Positions 37,959 to 47,146 of a stretch of DNA of 51,452 bases are shown here, one piece after another. This stretch comes from CAZTDD01 sp964612675 (GTDB taxonomy: Bacteria > Hinthialibacterota > Hinthialibacteria > Hinthialibacterales > JAKPRU01), in contig CAZTDD010000036.1 of NCBI GenBank assembly GCA_964612675.1, positions 1 through 51,452 on the forward strand, written 5' to 3'. The notes below the pieces were generated by a model. It was not told where the DNA came from. It did no database searches and saw only the letters and a program-made list of their open reading frames with translations. Numbering within the stretch: position 1 is the first letter of the stretch; each line of letters starts with the position of its first letter. The position numbers and the translations under genes are program-made.

Positions 37959-38837
37959 ATGAGAACCGGAATTCTCGGCGTATTGTTACTGACGTTTGCC
38001 CTATCGGCCCGTGCGGCCGATTATCGGCCCATCGTGATTGACCCAAGTTACGATCATGACCGGTATAACACACAACCGAAAGACGTTCTCCGCGTTTTTC
38101 GGGCATTCATGGTCAGTTTCGATGGAAGAGATGATGACGACGGGGATGGAGGATGCGATATTCTCGGTATCCCCGAATGGGTGGCGTTCGAAATCAAACG
38201 GCACCCCGATCCACCCCGAAGCGGCCCCGACCGCCCGAGCAGATGGATCACCGACGAACCACTCTTCGAACGCGGCATCGCGCCAAACGATGATTCCTAC
38301 AGAAACAGCGGCTTCGACCGAGGTCACCTCTGCCGAAAGTTGACCGCTTTCCGACTCGGTGCGGATGCGGACTGGAATACCCACACGTTCCTCAACGCCT
38401 GCCCACAACGGGCCGAACTTAATCGCGGGATTTGGCTCTACCTGGAGAACAAAACTCCCGTTTGGGCGGATCGATACGGCGCTGTTTGGGTGATCTGCGG
38501 ACCTGTGTTCTATGACAATGATCCCATCGAGTGGGTCGGCGATCCCGGCGAATTGCCGATTGCGATTCCCGACGCCTATTTCAAAGTTGTCGTGCGGAAG
38601 ACTGAAAATCCAAATCGTCCCGAAGTATTATGTTTTCTCTTCGAGCATTTCGATCCGCGCATCGACCATCTCTACAACAACCGGCGGAATCACAGCATAG
38701 ACGATGACGATTTGAGCCTGTTCTTTGCATCAATCGATACCATAGAGGCGCGAACCGGTCTCGATTTCCTCACTGCCCTCCCCGATGCCGCCGAGGCGGA
38801 CATCGAGCGCGCGACCCCAGTGCGGTTGTGGGACTAA
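37959..38837 (+). CDS. Secreted DNA/RNA non-specific endonuclease (NUC1/DRGH family)
   Basis: 292 residues with a short Sec signal (TGILGVLLLTFALSARA). The signature YRNSGFDRGHLCRK places the catalytic histidine at 123 in DRGH. Asn146 in FLNACPQ is the metal ligand position, and LNRGIWLYLENK matches the following helix. The acidic insertion DGRDDDDGDGG (about 55-65) is unusual. Such enzymes cut DNA and RNA without sequence specificity, for nutrient scavenging or competition. No immunity protein is visible, consistent with a secreted enzyme. Confidence 0.93.
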   Translation: MRTGILGVLLLTFALSARAADYRPIVIDPSYDHDRYNTQPKDVLRVFRAFMVSFDGRDDDDGDGGCDILGIPEWVAFEIKRHPDPPRSGPDRPSRWITDEPLFERGIAPNDDSYRNSGFDRGHLCRKLTAFRLGADADWNTHTFLNACPQRAELNRGIWLYLENKTPVWADRYGAVWVICGPVFYDNDPIEWVGDPGELPIAIPDAYFKVVVRKTENPNRPEVLCFLFEHFDPRIDHLYNNRRNHSIDDDDLSLFFASIDTIEARTGLDFLTALPDAAEADIERATPVRLWD

Positions 38838-38905
38838 CTTTCCGTCATCGAGAGCCACGGACCGACGGAGCCGGCGATTTGGGAAAGGAAATGGAGTCTC
38901 CTTTG

Positions 38906-38986
38906 CCGTCATCGCGAGCGAAGCGTGGCGATCTCTTCTTTGCCCGGTTCTGCAATGAGATTGCTTCGCTTCGCTCGCAATGACGG
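38906..38986. repeat. Long imperfect palindrome (REP-type, family D)
   Basis: Arms 38906-38935 and 38957-38986 are 30 bases each and match at about 25 positions, with a 21-base centre. The arm text (CGTCATTGCGAGCGAAGCGA... type) is the widespread CGTCATTGCGAG palindromic repeat seen in many unrelated bacterial genomes. Non-coding; lies between the nuclease and GT-C genes. Confidence 0.8.
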
Positions 38987-39155
38987 ATGGGCGACCGATT
39001 TTGGCGATCTCGCGACACCCTAGCGCCTCTGGGAATAGCGTCCTCGAATCCCGTAGATAGCGCCCAGCCCCTCCGCTATAGTTGCCTCAACGGGAGTCAA
39101 GCCGCTCTTGATTCCTCTACCGGCCCGGCCGATATACCGGAGGTCGAAAAACACC

Positions 39156-41564
39156 GTGCGCCGACTCAACTGGTGGGGCATTCTCGCGGGGGTTCTATGT
39201 GTTGCGGAGCTGATTTTCGAGATCCGCCTCGCTCTGCTGCCCGAGTCGCTGGTTGTGCCCGCGTTTGTGCGGGATGATGTCTTTTATTTTCTCGAACCGG
39301 CGTGGAATTGGGTACATGGGCACGGTATTACTTTCGACGGCGAACATGGGTCGAATGGATTTCAGCCGCTGTGGTTTCTTGTCTGTTCCGCACTCTCCGC
39401 TCTCACCGATCACGAACGCCTCCTGCAGGCGGTTCTGATTTTTTCCGCTTTTTGTAACGCCGCTACCGGGATCCTTCTCTGTTGGCTCGGAGCAAAACTC
39501 GGCAGCCGTTTCCTCGGGTTCTTCGCAACATTTGTCTGGATCTGCATCCTTCATTTTCCGTTCGTCAATTTGGCTCTGAGCGGATTTGAATGGCCGCTGA
39601 ATGTGCTCTGGTCGACGTTGTGTCTCGGCTTGACTCTTTGTCTTGTGACACGGGCAACGCCGCCGTCTCTCCGCTGGTACCTCGGTCTGTGTTTCGTTTG
39701 GGCGATTCTGCCGCTTGTTCGTGTGGATAACCTTCCGGTTACCTGCGCGGCGGGACTGTTCGTTCTACTTCATTATCTATTTACCCACCGCGAGGATCCA
39801 GAATTAAAGAAATTCTTCGGTGTCGTGATTGCACTCTTTATTCTCGCCGCGCCGTTCGGTGTAAATTGTCTTATCCAAGAGATTGTATTCGACAGCTCAT
39901 TTCCTGTTTCCGCGAAAGTGAAGGTGTACCGGCACCTTGAACAATACGATGGCAATCTTTTCTCGCCCGAGAACATCAGCGAAGGACTGGAATTTCTCCC
40001 GTCGTCTTTGATTCGCGTGTGGACCTGTGTCATCGGGGCGGTCGAACGCTTTGGCGGTCTGCTCTGGGAGCCTGTGAGCTATTGGCTGAAAGCCCTACCC
40101 GCTGCGTTGTTCTTTTTGCCCTTGATTGTCCCTTTATTGACCTGGCGCAAAGGCGAAGACCGCTCTCAGCGCCGCTGGTGCGTCACACTTTTTGTTTTTC
40201 TTGCGCTGGCGATGTTGGCCCGTTCGACAGCGTATGCTTTTCTGATACGCAAATTCGACTGGTACAATGTCTGGCATTACGGTTTCGAGTTTGCATTTTG
40301 GCAGATTGTTTTGTTGTATTCGCTGGTTTTATTCGGACGCTGTTTTCAATTGTCCACCACACGCAGGATTCCGTTCCAGATTGTCATTGTTCTTGTTTGT
40401 CTCGGATGTCTTCAGAACGATTATCGGATGAATTGGAATCCGCAAACGTCGCCGTTAATGGAGAAAAAAGACCCATGGCGGGCGAATCTGCTCGAATTAG
40501 CACAGCAGCTGGGAACGTACGTACCAAGGGATGCACGAATCGGAGCGGACAATGCCGGAATTCTTGGAGTTTATTCCCATCACCATGTTGTCAATCTAGA
40601 CGGGTTAATCAACACGACACAGTATTTTGAAGAAATCGTGAGTCATGGATGGGATCATGACAAGGAATATTTCATTATTGAACAATTGGATTATTTTATC
40701 GAAATCGATTATAAAGGTGGATCGCGTTTTGACGGCCTCCGTTTCGAGATCGAGGAGGAAAAAACGTACGAGGACGTTCCTCCGATTCTCATTGCCAAAT
40801 GCCTGTCGGAAATTCCTTATCGAAAGAAGGAAATAAACCTTCTATTTCGCAAGACTGATTCCATTCATTCCACCATACTACCCAAGAAAACCGTATATAA
40901 AGCTGAACTACCGCAGTGGTTGCTTGCCGGACATTATGATTCGAAACCGTATGATTTGTATCTTTCTATCGGTGATAATGATATTTTCTATGGTTTTGAG
41001 GGAGACGGTGTTTCGCCCTGGCATTGGGTGTGTGGGAATCGATGTGTTTATCTGATCGACGATAGGGGAGACGGTACGGATCGGATAGAAGCAAGCCTAT
41101 CGGGGCCGTATATTGAATTGACCTCGAGTCTTGTTGCGCCCACGGCTCTGATTCGGGCAAGCGAGATAAATGGGTGCACAGTCAGCCGTAAAGAAAAGAC
41201 AATACAAATCGAATTTCCGAATATCGGCGGCCGAATTAATTTTGAGGTTTCTGGTTTGGGGTCCGAGGAGCCTGCTGCTGTCGTTGTGTATGAATTTCTT
41301 GTTTTGAGCGGCTCTGCGACGTTGAAAGGCGCTCCAAGGAATCGCGAGATAGCCCCGGGCATCCGTTCGGGCTGGTTCCCGATTTTTCCGGAAAATGGAT
41401 CTGCATCTTTAATAATCGAATCATCGGAGCCCAACACCGTCATTCACTTCCTGCAAATGGGCGCCCACTCGGGCGAATACCCCGTCCTCATGACCGACCC
41501 GCCCTCTGTACGGTTTGAGAGTGTATTGGATCAGAATTCTGCAGAAGAAACTCCCTCACCCTGA
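39156..41564 (+). CDS. Multi-pass membrane protein, GT-C glycosyltransferase-like
   Basis: About 802 residues from GTG 39156 (GGAGG 12 bases upstream, slightly long); a TTG at 39108 is an alternative. The N-terminal half has about ten hydrophobic helices. The first external loop has a DD motif (Asp40-Asp41, FVRDDVFYFLEP), then GHGITFDGEHGSNGFQPLW, which is the layout of GT-C enzymes using polyprenyl-phosphate sugars. The C-terminal 300 residues are a soluble, probably periplasmic domain with no recognised family. Probably transfers a sugar to a surface glycan or protein. Its stop codon lies one base before a hairpin pair. Confidence 0.7.
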   Translation: MRRLNWWGILAGVLCVAELIFEIRLALLPESLVVPAFVRDDVFYFLEPAWNWVHGHGITFDGEHGSNGFQPLWFLVCSALSALTDHERLLQAVLIFSAFCNAATGILLCWLGAKLGSRFLGFFATFVWICILHFPFVNLALSGFEWPLNVLWSTLCLGLTLCLVTRATPPSLRWYLGLCFVWAILPLVRVDNLPVTCAAGLFVLLHYLFTHREDPELKKFFGVVIALFILAAPFGVNCLIQEIVFDSSFPVSAKVKVYRHLEQYDGNLFSPENISEGLEFLPSSLIRVWTCVIGAVERFGGLLWEPVSYWLKALPAALFFLPLIVPLLTWRKGEDRSQRRWCVTLFVFLALAMLARSTAYAFLIRKFDWYNVWHYGFEFAFWQIVLLYSLVLFGRCFQLSTTRRIPFQIVIVLVCLGCLQNDYRMNWNPQTSPLMEKKDPWRANLLELAQQLGTYVPRDARIGADNAGILGVYSHHHVVNLDGLINTTQYFEEIVSHGWDHDKEYFIIEQLDYFIEIDYKGGSRFDGLRFEIEEEKTYEDVPPILIAKCLSEIPYRKKEINLLFRKTDSIHSTILPKKTVYKAELPQWLLAGHYDSKPYDLYLSIGDNDIFYGFEGDGVSPWHWVCGNRCVYLIDDRGDGTDRIEASLSGPYIELTSSLVAPTALIRASEINGCTVSRKEKTIQIEFPNIGGRINFEVSGLGSEEPAAVVVYEFLVLSGSATLKGAPRNREIAPGIRSGWFPIFPENGSASLIIESSEPNTVIHFLQMGAHSGEYPVLMTDPPSVRFESVLDQNSAEETPSP

Positions 41565-41625
41565 CCCTCTCCCGGAGGGAGAGGGAACTTGCACGGGTGC
41601 CACCCCCAACTCCGCTTGGGGGTGG
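41565..41625. repeat. Two back-to-back hairpins (family C copy 1)
   Basis: First hairpin: CCCTCTCCC / GGGAGAGGG, nine-base perfect arms, three-base loop (41565-41585). Second: CCACCCCCAA / TTGGGGGTGG, ten-base perfect arms, six-base loop (41600-41625). The second recurs in inverse orientation near 48804 with one difference. The CCCTCACCCTGACCCTCTCCC text is a common bacterial REP. It may protect or terminate the upstream transcript. Confidence 0.8.
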
Positions 41626-41763
41626 TTCCGTCCCAGTAGCGTAGGATTGATAAAACCTGTGCGGATTCCTCTCCGCCGGACAAAGGACAAGAGCTTCTTT
41701 CTCTTCTGTCTTTCACGTTTTTCCTGAGATACAGTATAAGAAGATAAGAGGGTAGGGCGGACA

Positions 41764-42324
41764 ATGGACAAGCAAACGGATCTCGTGAGGCGGGTGCTTC
41801 GTGGAGATCGCACAAGCTTTCAGGATATCATCGCCTGGTATTCCAGGGATGTCCTGCGCCTGTGCGAACTCCTGCTCAGAGATCCCGAAGAAGCAAAAGA
41901 TGTGTTGCAGGAGTCGATGTTGCGTCTCGTTCGCGTGGTGCGGCAAAACCGATTCCGTGTTCAAAACGGTTCCATCAAGGGTTTTCTACTGACAACGGCT
42001 CGGAATTGTTGTATCGACCGGCTGAAAAAACGCGTCGATTTTCGGTCCATCGATGACGACGAAATTATAGACTCGATAGCATCCACTTGGGAAACGCCCG
42101 ACCGAGTGGCGGACGAGAAACGTTTCGAGGCGGCGTTTCGAGACGCGCTTGAGCAACTCAGCGACGCCCAGCGGACGGTGCTGGTTCTGCACGAGGTTGA
42201 TGGGCAATCCCCGAAAGAAATCGCAAACACGCTGAATTGTTCGGCGGAATGTGCGCGAAGTCATTTGTATCTCGCACGGCGAAAAATGAGGCTGCTTTTG
42301 GAGCGGTTTATCGGTGAGTTATGA
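41764..42324 (+). CDS. ECF-type RNA polymerase sigma factor
   Basis: 186 residues. Region 2 (YSRDVLRLCELLLRDPEEAKDVLQESMLRLVRV, with FLLTTARNCCIDRLKKR) and region 4 (LSDAQRTVLVLHEVDGQSPKEIANTLNCSAECARSHLYLARRKM) are both complete, and regions 1 and 3 are absent, as in ECF sigmas. It directs polymerase to a specific regulon. The next gene starts within its stop codon (ATGA at 42321-42324), and the following four exported-protein genes run the same way, so these are candidate targets. Confidence 0.95.
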   Translation: MDKQTDLVRRVLRGDRTSFQDIIAWYSRDVLRLCELLLRDPEEAKDVLQESMLRLVRVVRQNRFRVQNGSIKGFLLTTARNCCIDRLKKRVDFRSIDDDEIIDSIASTWETPDRVADEKRFEAAFRDALEQLSDAQRTVLVLHEVDGQSPKEIANTLNCSAECARSHLYLARRKMRLLLERFIGEL

Positions 42325-42521
42325 ACGTTCGTTTGTCCCCGGATGAAGAGCGTCGTTTGTCGGATCGCTACACGGACGGGAAGAGATATGCTTCCGACGA
42401 GACGCAAGCCAGGGTTTTTAAGATTTACAGATCTATTGGCAATGCGCTGCGCACATACGGGGTGACAGAGGGGGTGACAGAGTTTGATTCTTCAGTCTTC
42501 GTCTTCGACGAAACTGAATGA
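42321..42521 (+). CDS. Small protein coupled to the ECF sigma gene, possible anti-sigma
   Basis: 66 residues, ATG overlapping the sigma stop by four bases, the usual sign of translational coupling for sigma/anti-sigma pairs. The pattern RLSDRYTDGKRYASDETQARVFKIYRSIGNALRTYG loosely resembles the N-terminal sigma-binding helices of RseA-like anti-sigmas. No membrane helix or zinc motif (HxxxCxxC) is present, so it would be a cytoplasmic or truncated version. Function is inferred from position. Confidence 0.55.
   Translation: MNVRLSPDEERRLSDRYTDGKRYASDETQARVFKIYRSIGNALRTYGVTEGVTEFDSSVFVFDETE
42491..42518. promoter_or_regulatory. Hairpin at the 3' end of the small coupled gene
   Basis: TTCAGT/ACTGAA plus TTCGTC/GACGAA arms with one bulged C and a three-base loop, spanning the end of the 66-residue gene. 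No T-run follows, so it may attenuate or stabilise the message ahead of the exported-protein genes rather than end it. Confidence 0.5.
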
Positions 42522-42595
42522 GAAGGCGCAGTATCAATTTAATGAGGCGTTCATATACCTTTTCATTAAGCTCAGGTAAAGAAAGGTGAAAGCCG

Positions 42596-44068
42596 ATGAC
42601 AAATGAAACACCTATTCGACAAGCCCTCACAATTCTCATATGTACGGTAATACTTCCACTTTGCGGGTATTTTGGCGCTTTGCCGATTAAGTCTGCATGC
42701 GCGAACATTACTGCATACCGTCCCCTTTACGGAAAATTTTCGTCTGAGGACAAAGCGCTGCGTTTTCTAGCAACGGAGGCCCCGAAAGACGCTGTGTTGA
42801 TCGAAGAAGATTCGAATTGGCTTATCGTAGGAGCGGCAACCGACTCGTACGAAGCGGCACTGCCGAACGGGGCTCCCTTCGACATGGTAAAGCGCAATCA
42901 CGACTTCGCTAAACAGTATCATTCGGATGTTTTCGCGTTCGACATTCCAGAAAAAAAGGCTGCCGCGCTGGGAATCGAAGTTGAACCGACCCCCTTGGAA
43001 TCATTGGCGGATTCAATATCCGGCGATGTTGCAGATGTCGATCGATATTTTGAAGAGTGTAAACATGTGATCAATCGAGTGGCGGAACGAGAGCAGGCAC
43101 CGGACGCAACAACTGAAGGTCTGGCCTCTCAACTGATATCGATAGCGCCAAAGTTAATTCAGCTGAGGGACTCGGATTTGCCCCGGCAGGATGCGGCCTT
43201 CGTACGGTTCTGGCTGGGAAAGGGGTTTTATTTGAGGGGGTTAGAGTTGCACAAGACTACCCGGGCGTCGAAGACCGCCACGGGCTACTATCGGTCGGCT
43301 GGTCTGCTGTTCCGGGAAGTTGCCGACAGCTATGCCGGTACCGAACTGCATGAAGACGCTTTATATCATGCCGCCGCTATAGCCTATCATCTGACGCGTC
43401 AGGGACATCCGGTCAAACAACTCCGTGAAGCGGTTGACGCGTATAAAGAGTACTTGGCGGAGTTCCCGGAGGGCGAATACTCGCATCGTGCCCAGCTGAA
43501 TCTTGCCGGTCTTTCCCTGGAATTATGTAACATTGACGTTGAGAATGACGAAAAAGCCGCCATTCTTTTTGCTTTAGATCTTTTAGAACGAGAAAACGAA
43601 CTGAATGAGTACGTAACCAACCGGATCAAAAATATACTGATCGAAAGTATTATTTCATCGCAAATTAAGAATCGTTATCATGTTGTTCTGGGCTTAGCTG
43701 ATCAGATCAGAAACCTTGCGGACAAGACTAAGGATTCTGTTTTGCGTTGCAATCTGTTAGCGAATATAGCATCGGTTGAATTTGCGGAAGGTCGTTACGC
43801 GAAATGCGTTCAGGACGCCATACAACTCGTTCCCCCCGATTCCGAGTCGTTTTCTGCCTTATCAGAACCAGAAAAAAGATATATTTCTTCCTCTCTTAGA
43901 TTATGCCTCAAGGCGAACGATCGCGCTGAGGAGACCATCCTGGATGAACCGACCGCGCGCAAGTTTGAGCAATTCATTGCGAAATGGATGCCCAGTGATT
44001 CTCAGCCGGGACCCCATTCTGGCGAGCTCGGGAAAACAGGCGAAAATGCTGGAGGTACAGAAGAATGA
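42596..44068 (+). CDS. Exported TPR-like protein of the ECF cluster
   Basis: 490 residues, with AAAGGTGA before ATG 42596. A hydrophobic signal (about 11-30) ends near SACA. Residues about 155-330 are alpha-helical with TPR-like periodicity (FWLGKGFYLRGLELHKT, AGLLFREVADSYAGTELHEDALYHAA, AVDAYKEYLAEFPEGEYSHRAQLNLA), resembling YbgF/BamD-type tetratricopeptides. The N-terminal 140 residues are unassigned, and the tail is Gly/Glu-rich and disordered. Probably a periplasmic scaffold or assembly factor. Its stop overlaps the next start by four bases. Confidence 0.7.
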   Translation: MTNETPIRQALTILICTVILPLCGYFGALPIKSACANITAYRPLYGKFSSEDKALRFLATEAPKDAVLIEEDSNWLIVGAATDSYEAALPNGAPFDMVKRNHDFAKQYHSDVFAFDIPEKKAAALGIEVEPTPLESLADSISGDVADVDRYFEECKHVINRVAEREQAPDATTEGLASQLISIAPKLIQLRDSDLPRQDAAFVRFWLGKGFYLRGLELHKTTRASKTATGYYRSAGLLFREVADSYAGTELHEDALYHAAAIAYHLTRQGHPVKQLREAVDAYKEYLAEFPEGEYSHRAQLNLAGLSLELCNIDVENDEKAAILFALDLLERENELNEYVTNRIKNILIESIISSQIKNRYHVVLGLADQIRNLADKTKDSVLRCNLLANIASVEFAEGRYAKCVQDAIQLVPPDSESFSALSEPEKRYISSSLRLCLKANDRAEETILDEPTARKFEQFIAKWMPSDSQPGPHSGELGKTGENAGGTEE

Positions 44069-44517
44069 GAATGAATAGTGTCACGATTGCACTCTGCTTG
44101 TTGTCGGCGCTGGGCGGGCTTCTCGTCGCCGCGGCCGCGAACCGACTTCGCACCCAAGACCATCCAGCCGAGTTGCGTCCGTTAACAGAGCGCGAAAAAC
44201 TCATATATTTTGGACGGTGTTCGCATTTGGCTTGCTATCAGCGAGCCTGTCGGTCAGATCTCGGCAATTGTCCGCAGGGGATCCCCGGGCCTGGCTATAA
44301 CGCTGATTGTGAATGGTGCCAGGGCGCCGGCAGTGGGTGGAGGCTGGTGTCTTATCCTTACTCCAAGATTACCAGCCTGGGTGAGCGGGTATGTGGACAA
44401 GGGTACAAGGGGAGTTGCGCTGAAGCAGGAGGGACGAATTATTGTGTGTATAGTCTTAATGACCCCTCGGGTGCGTGCGACGCATGGAACTCATGCGATG
44501 ACTCATGGTGTTGGTGA
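44065..44517 (+). CDS. Small secreted 12-cysteine protein
   Basis: 150 residues; GGAGG nine bases before ATG, and overlap with the preceding stop. A signal peptide (5-25, ending VAAAA) leaves about 125 residues with 12 cysteines at 52, 57, 62, 69, 82, 85, 110, 118, 127, 138, 144 and 149, many next to Gly, Trp or aromatic residues. It ends SCDDSWCW. The even number suggests six disulfides or metal/cofactor binding. No family was recognised. Sitting among a TPR protein and a C39 peptidase-like protein, it could be a substrate, a structural surface protein or a precursor peptide. Confidence 0.75.
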   Translation: MRMNSVTIALCLLSALGGLLVAAAANRLRTQDHPAELRPLTEREKLIYFGRCSHLACYQRACRSDLGNCPQGIPGPGYNADCEWCQGAGSGWRLVSYPYSKITSLGERVCGQGYKGSCAEAGGTNYCVYSLNDPSGACDAWNSCDDSWCW

Positions 44518-44603
44518 TGATGAGCGTTCCCACGGCAAACAATGTGTAGTCAACCATGTGCGAGGATTGAATTCTGTACCGGATTTTTCAAGGAGGACAG
44601 AAG

Positions 44604-45650
44604 ATGAAAGCAATAAATACAAAACAACAGAGACACAAAATCTTAATTTGTTTAGTGGTTATGATCAGCGGTCTGATTATCACGGGTTCTCCGGTAAGTT
44701 CTGAGGAAGCTGCGGAACCCGATTCAATTGGCGATCTTGCCGAACTTTGCAGAAAGGGATGCCGCGCGCGCGATCAGTTCGCCGTTTTGTACACTTTTGC
44801 CTCAGAAAACAAAACACAGGAACAAGTCGATCAAGGTGTGCCGTTGGCTTCAACGGGAATCTTTGCGCGCAAAGACAACATCATGTACTCCGAATGTGTT
44901 CATTTCTATCTGGCCCCCTCCTCTCAGGACCGCATTATATCGCATCATACCGGCGTATCTGACGGCGACATCTCCGTAAGCTGGTCTTCGAAGGGGAATC
45001 TAGGTACGAGAATGCCGGGAATGAATCGCTCTCCGTTTCTTATCCCCACTTGTTATAGTCGGTACATCTATTTCGTCCATGCCACGCCATTGTACGAGTT
45101 TGTAGACAATTCACTCTGGCGGGAGATTAATAAGAATGAAGATTCATCTATAACTATAACCAGACAAGTGAAAGAAACGGACCAGGACCGGGAGAAAGAA
45201 AAGGTTTATGAACGGACCCGCGTAACGCTCCTTCCGGAATGGGGATATCTTCCGTTACGCTTGAGGGGATACATGTATGGACGCTTCACCGGCGGTTTCG
45301 AAGTCAAAGATGTTTTTGTGCTTAATGACACGGAGCCGAAGCGTGTGTTGCCGAAACACATCGAGATCGATCCTTCCAAGCGCACCGGCTCCGTATATCC
45401 TATCTCTATTAAGGTTGTCGACACAGTAGATCTATCGCAGCGCGATTCGTCCATCCTTCAATTTGACTTGCCGGAAGGGTGTCTCGTAACCGACGAAATA
45501 CAGGGGAACGAGTGGACCGTAGGCGGAAAACGTATCGAGTCGATTTCGATTGGTCAGTATCCCACTGTGTCTAATACATTATTTAGAAAACCCCTCGATG
45601 AACTCTATCGCGAATTGACGGACCTCGCCAACTCGGTCGGTATCGAATAA
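44604..45650 (+). CDS. Exported protein of the ECF cluster, LolA/RseB-like fold possible
   Basis: 348 residues; AGGAGG eight bases before ATG. A signal segment (13-33) is followed by ELCRKGCRARDQF, then a beta-rich body (ITITRQVKETDQDREKEKVYERTRVTLLPE, YGRFTGGFEVKDVFVLND). The N-terminal helix and large antiparallel sheet recall LolA/RseB proteins that co-occur with ECF sigmas, but similarity by eye is weak and the function is unknown. Four cysteines remain after the signal, compatible with disulfides outside the cytoplasm. Confidence 0.65.
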   Translation: MKAINTKQQRHKILICLVVMISGLIITGSPVSSEEAAEPDSIGDLAELCRKGCRARDQFAVLYTFASENKTQEQVDQGVPLASTGIFARKDNIMYSECVHFYLAPSSQDRIISHHTGVSDGDISVSWSSKGNLGTRMPGMNRSPFLIPTCYSRYIYFVHATPLYEFVDNSLWREINKNEDSSITITRQVKETDQDREKEKVYERTRVTLLPEWGYLPLRLRGYMYGRFTGGFEVKDVFVLNDTEPKRVLPKHIEIDPSKRTGSVYPISIKVVDTVDLSQRDSSILQFDLPEGCLVTDEIQGNEWTVGGKRIESISIGQYPTVSNTLFRKPLDELYRELTDLANSVGIE

Positions 45651-45665
45651 ATCGACACTGTTTCT

Positions 45666-46844
45666 ATGCGCACGCGAACCGTTTTTAACCCGGTACCAAT
45701 CCTCATATTTGTTGTATTTGGTCTATCGCGAGGTATCGCCTTTTCCGCCGAGGAGGATGAGCTCGTATCGCGTTGTGCCGGCGATGTGTGTGGACAATTT
45801 GGATGTGCAGAACAGGCTTTGGTGGACACGTACGCCCTGTCGGGAGGATCTGTGACGCCGGACACAATACGGCTTCTGTCTGATTCTCAAAAAACTTCTC
45901 ATACCGTAAAAGACGTCGAGATGATGGGTTCGGTGTTGGGCATGGACCTACAGTCATTTATGGCAACTCGCGAAACATTGAAAGGCGCGCGAACGCCGTA
46001 TATCGCACACCTCAAAACAAATCATTTTATAACTATTATCTCCACAACAACTGACGGCGTGAAAGTTATAGACAGAGGAACGTCTCCAAATTGGTATTCG
46101 TGGTGGGAATTTGAGGTGATTTGGTCAGGGGTAATAATCGTTCCACAGAATTGTATCTCTCAAGCCAGCACTGATGATCTTGCCTTCGAATCGTCCGCCA
46201 AATACTTAGGGGAGGTGGCCGCCCAATTCACCTCTGACCGCTCGCTCTTTCTCAAGAATACCGGTGACCGGGAAATACAGATTCTCTCCTTCTCTACCAC
46301 AGGCGGAGGCCGTCCGGTTACACCAACGGAGGGAGTGTCGATAGGTCCGCAGAGCAAGCAGCGAATCACGATCCGCTTGTCACCGGGAAACCGGCCGGGA
46401 TTCCGCCGGTTCTTCCTTGAGGCCGTCGGAGACAAAAACGAGCGGAAATGCTACTTTTATGGCATTTATTTCACGGCAGAGGTGGTCAGAGTTGCGCCAC
46501 CTGTACTGAGGATAACACCTCAAGATTCTAAGCAGCGTCTCCTCGGCAATACCCTCTATATCCATTTGTTCGGAGATACACCAACCTCCAAGGCAGATGT
46601 GCACTTAACTGGTTTGCCCGATTTGCGTATCGACAGGCAATGGGGGAAAAATGATCATTCTGCAGAAGATCAATGTCCGGATCAAACAGGTGGCGCACCG
46701 TCGACGCTTGAGGTTCGCCTGGTGCCTGGTGACTCTTTCCAACAGGAAACGAAAATGAAAGGTTTCTTGGAAATCCGCCTTGGGTGTCTACCTGAAAACA
46801 GAAAGCGTGTTCCGGTCTACGTATTACCCGAGATTTGGCCATAA
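45666..46844 (+). CDS. Exported C39-like cysteine peptidase with DUF1573 domain
   Basis: 392 residues with a signal peptide (9-27). Residues 37-160 match the C39 fold: CGQFGCAEQAL has Gln44 and catalytic Cys47, IAHLKTNHFITI has His120, and VKVIDRG has Asp136, so the triad looks intact. C39 domains normally cut double-glycine leaders in ABC exporters; here there is no transporter and the domain is exported. Residues 172-275 look like DUF1573 (LFLKNTGDREIQILSFSTTGGG, ISIGPQSKQRITIRLSP), followed by a second beta domain. C39-plus-DUF1573 neighbours are known in planctomycete-type genomes. Fourteen bases separate it from the previous stop. Substrate unknown; the adjacent Cys-rich protein is the obvious candidate. 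Confidence 0.75.
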   Translation: MRTRTVFNPVPILIFVVFGLSRGIAFSAEEDELVSRCAGDVCGQFGCAEQALVDTYALSGGSVTPDTIRLLSDSQKTSHTVKDVEMMGSVLGMDLQSFMATRETLKGARTPYIAHLKTNHFITIISTTTDGVKVIDRGTSPNWYSWWEFEVIWSGVIIVPQNCISQASTDDLAFESSAKYLGEVAAQFTSDRSLFLKNTGDREIQILSFSTTGGGRPVTPTEGVSIGPQSKQRITIRLSPGNRPGFRRFFLEAVGDKNERKCYFYGIYFTAEVVRVAPPVLRITPQDSKQRLLGNTLYIHLFGDTPTSKADVHLTGLPDLRIDRQWGKNDHSAEDQCPDQTGGAPSTLEVRLVPGDSFQQETKMKGFLEIRLGCLPENRKRVPVYVLPEIWP

Positions 46845-46922
46845 ATATCCTGATGTTATGAAATGGAACCCCACTCTCGTCGATCTTGGAGACAAGCTGG
46901 TTATGGTATCTTCTTGTTGGTA

Positions 46923-46996
46923 AGTGCGCTGATGCCGGCAGCGCTTTGGATTGGCCTACGAAAATGGCTAAAGCGGCGTCGGGGACGCCGCACTCC
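46923..46996. repeat. Palindromic repeat, family B copy 1
   Basis: Begins AGTGCGCTGATGCCGGCAGC and ends GGCGTCGGGGACGCCGCACTCC. It matches copy 2 at 47953-48030. It lies in the 302-base space between the C39 gene and the first toxin-antitoxin pair; nothing else is recognised in that space. Confidence 0.8.
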
Positions 46997-47146
46997 CCCC
47001 AAAAAAAACCGGCACGCGATACCAAAAGAGGAAGAATCGTGTCCCTTTACCCCAACAGGGTGAAGTAGTATAGCCAGCGGGCAACGCCCCTGGAGAAGAA
47101 TTGACGGAGGACTACAGCAAGTCCTGAAAAGACGCGGTTAATCTTC

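Noticed and set aside
46863..47063. A 66-codon frame with a hydrophobic segment after the C39 gene
   Set aside because: The hydrophobic part is largely encoded by the family B palindromic repeat, and no ribosome binding site precedes the ATG.
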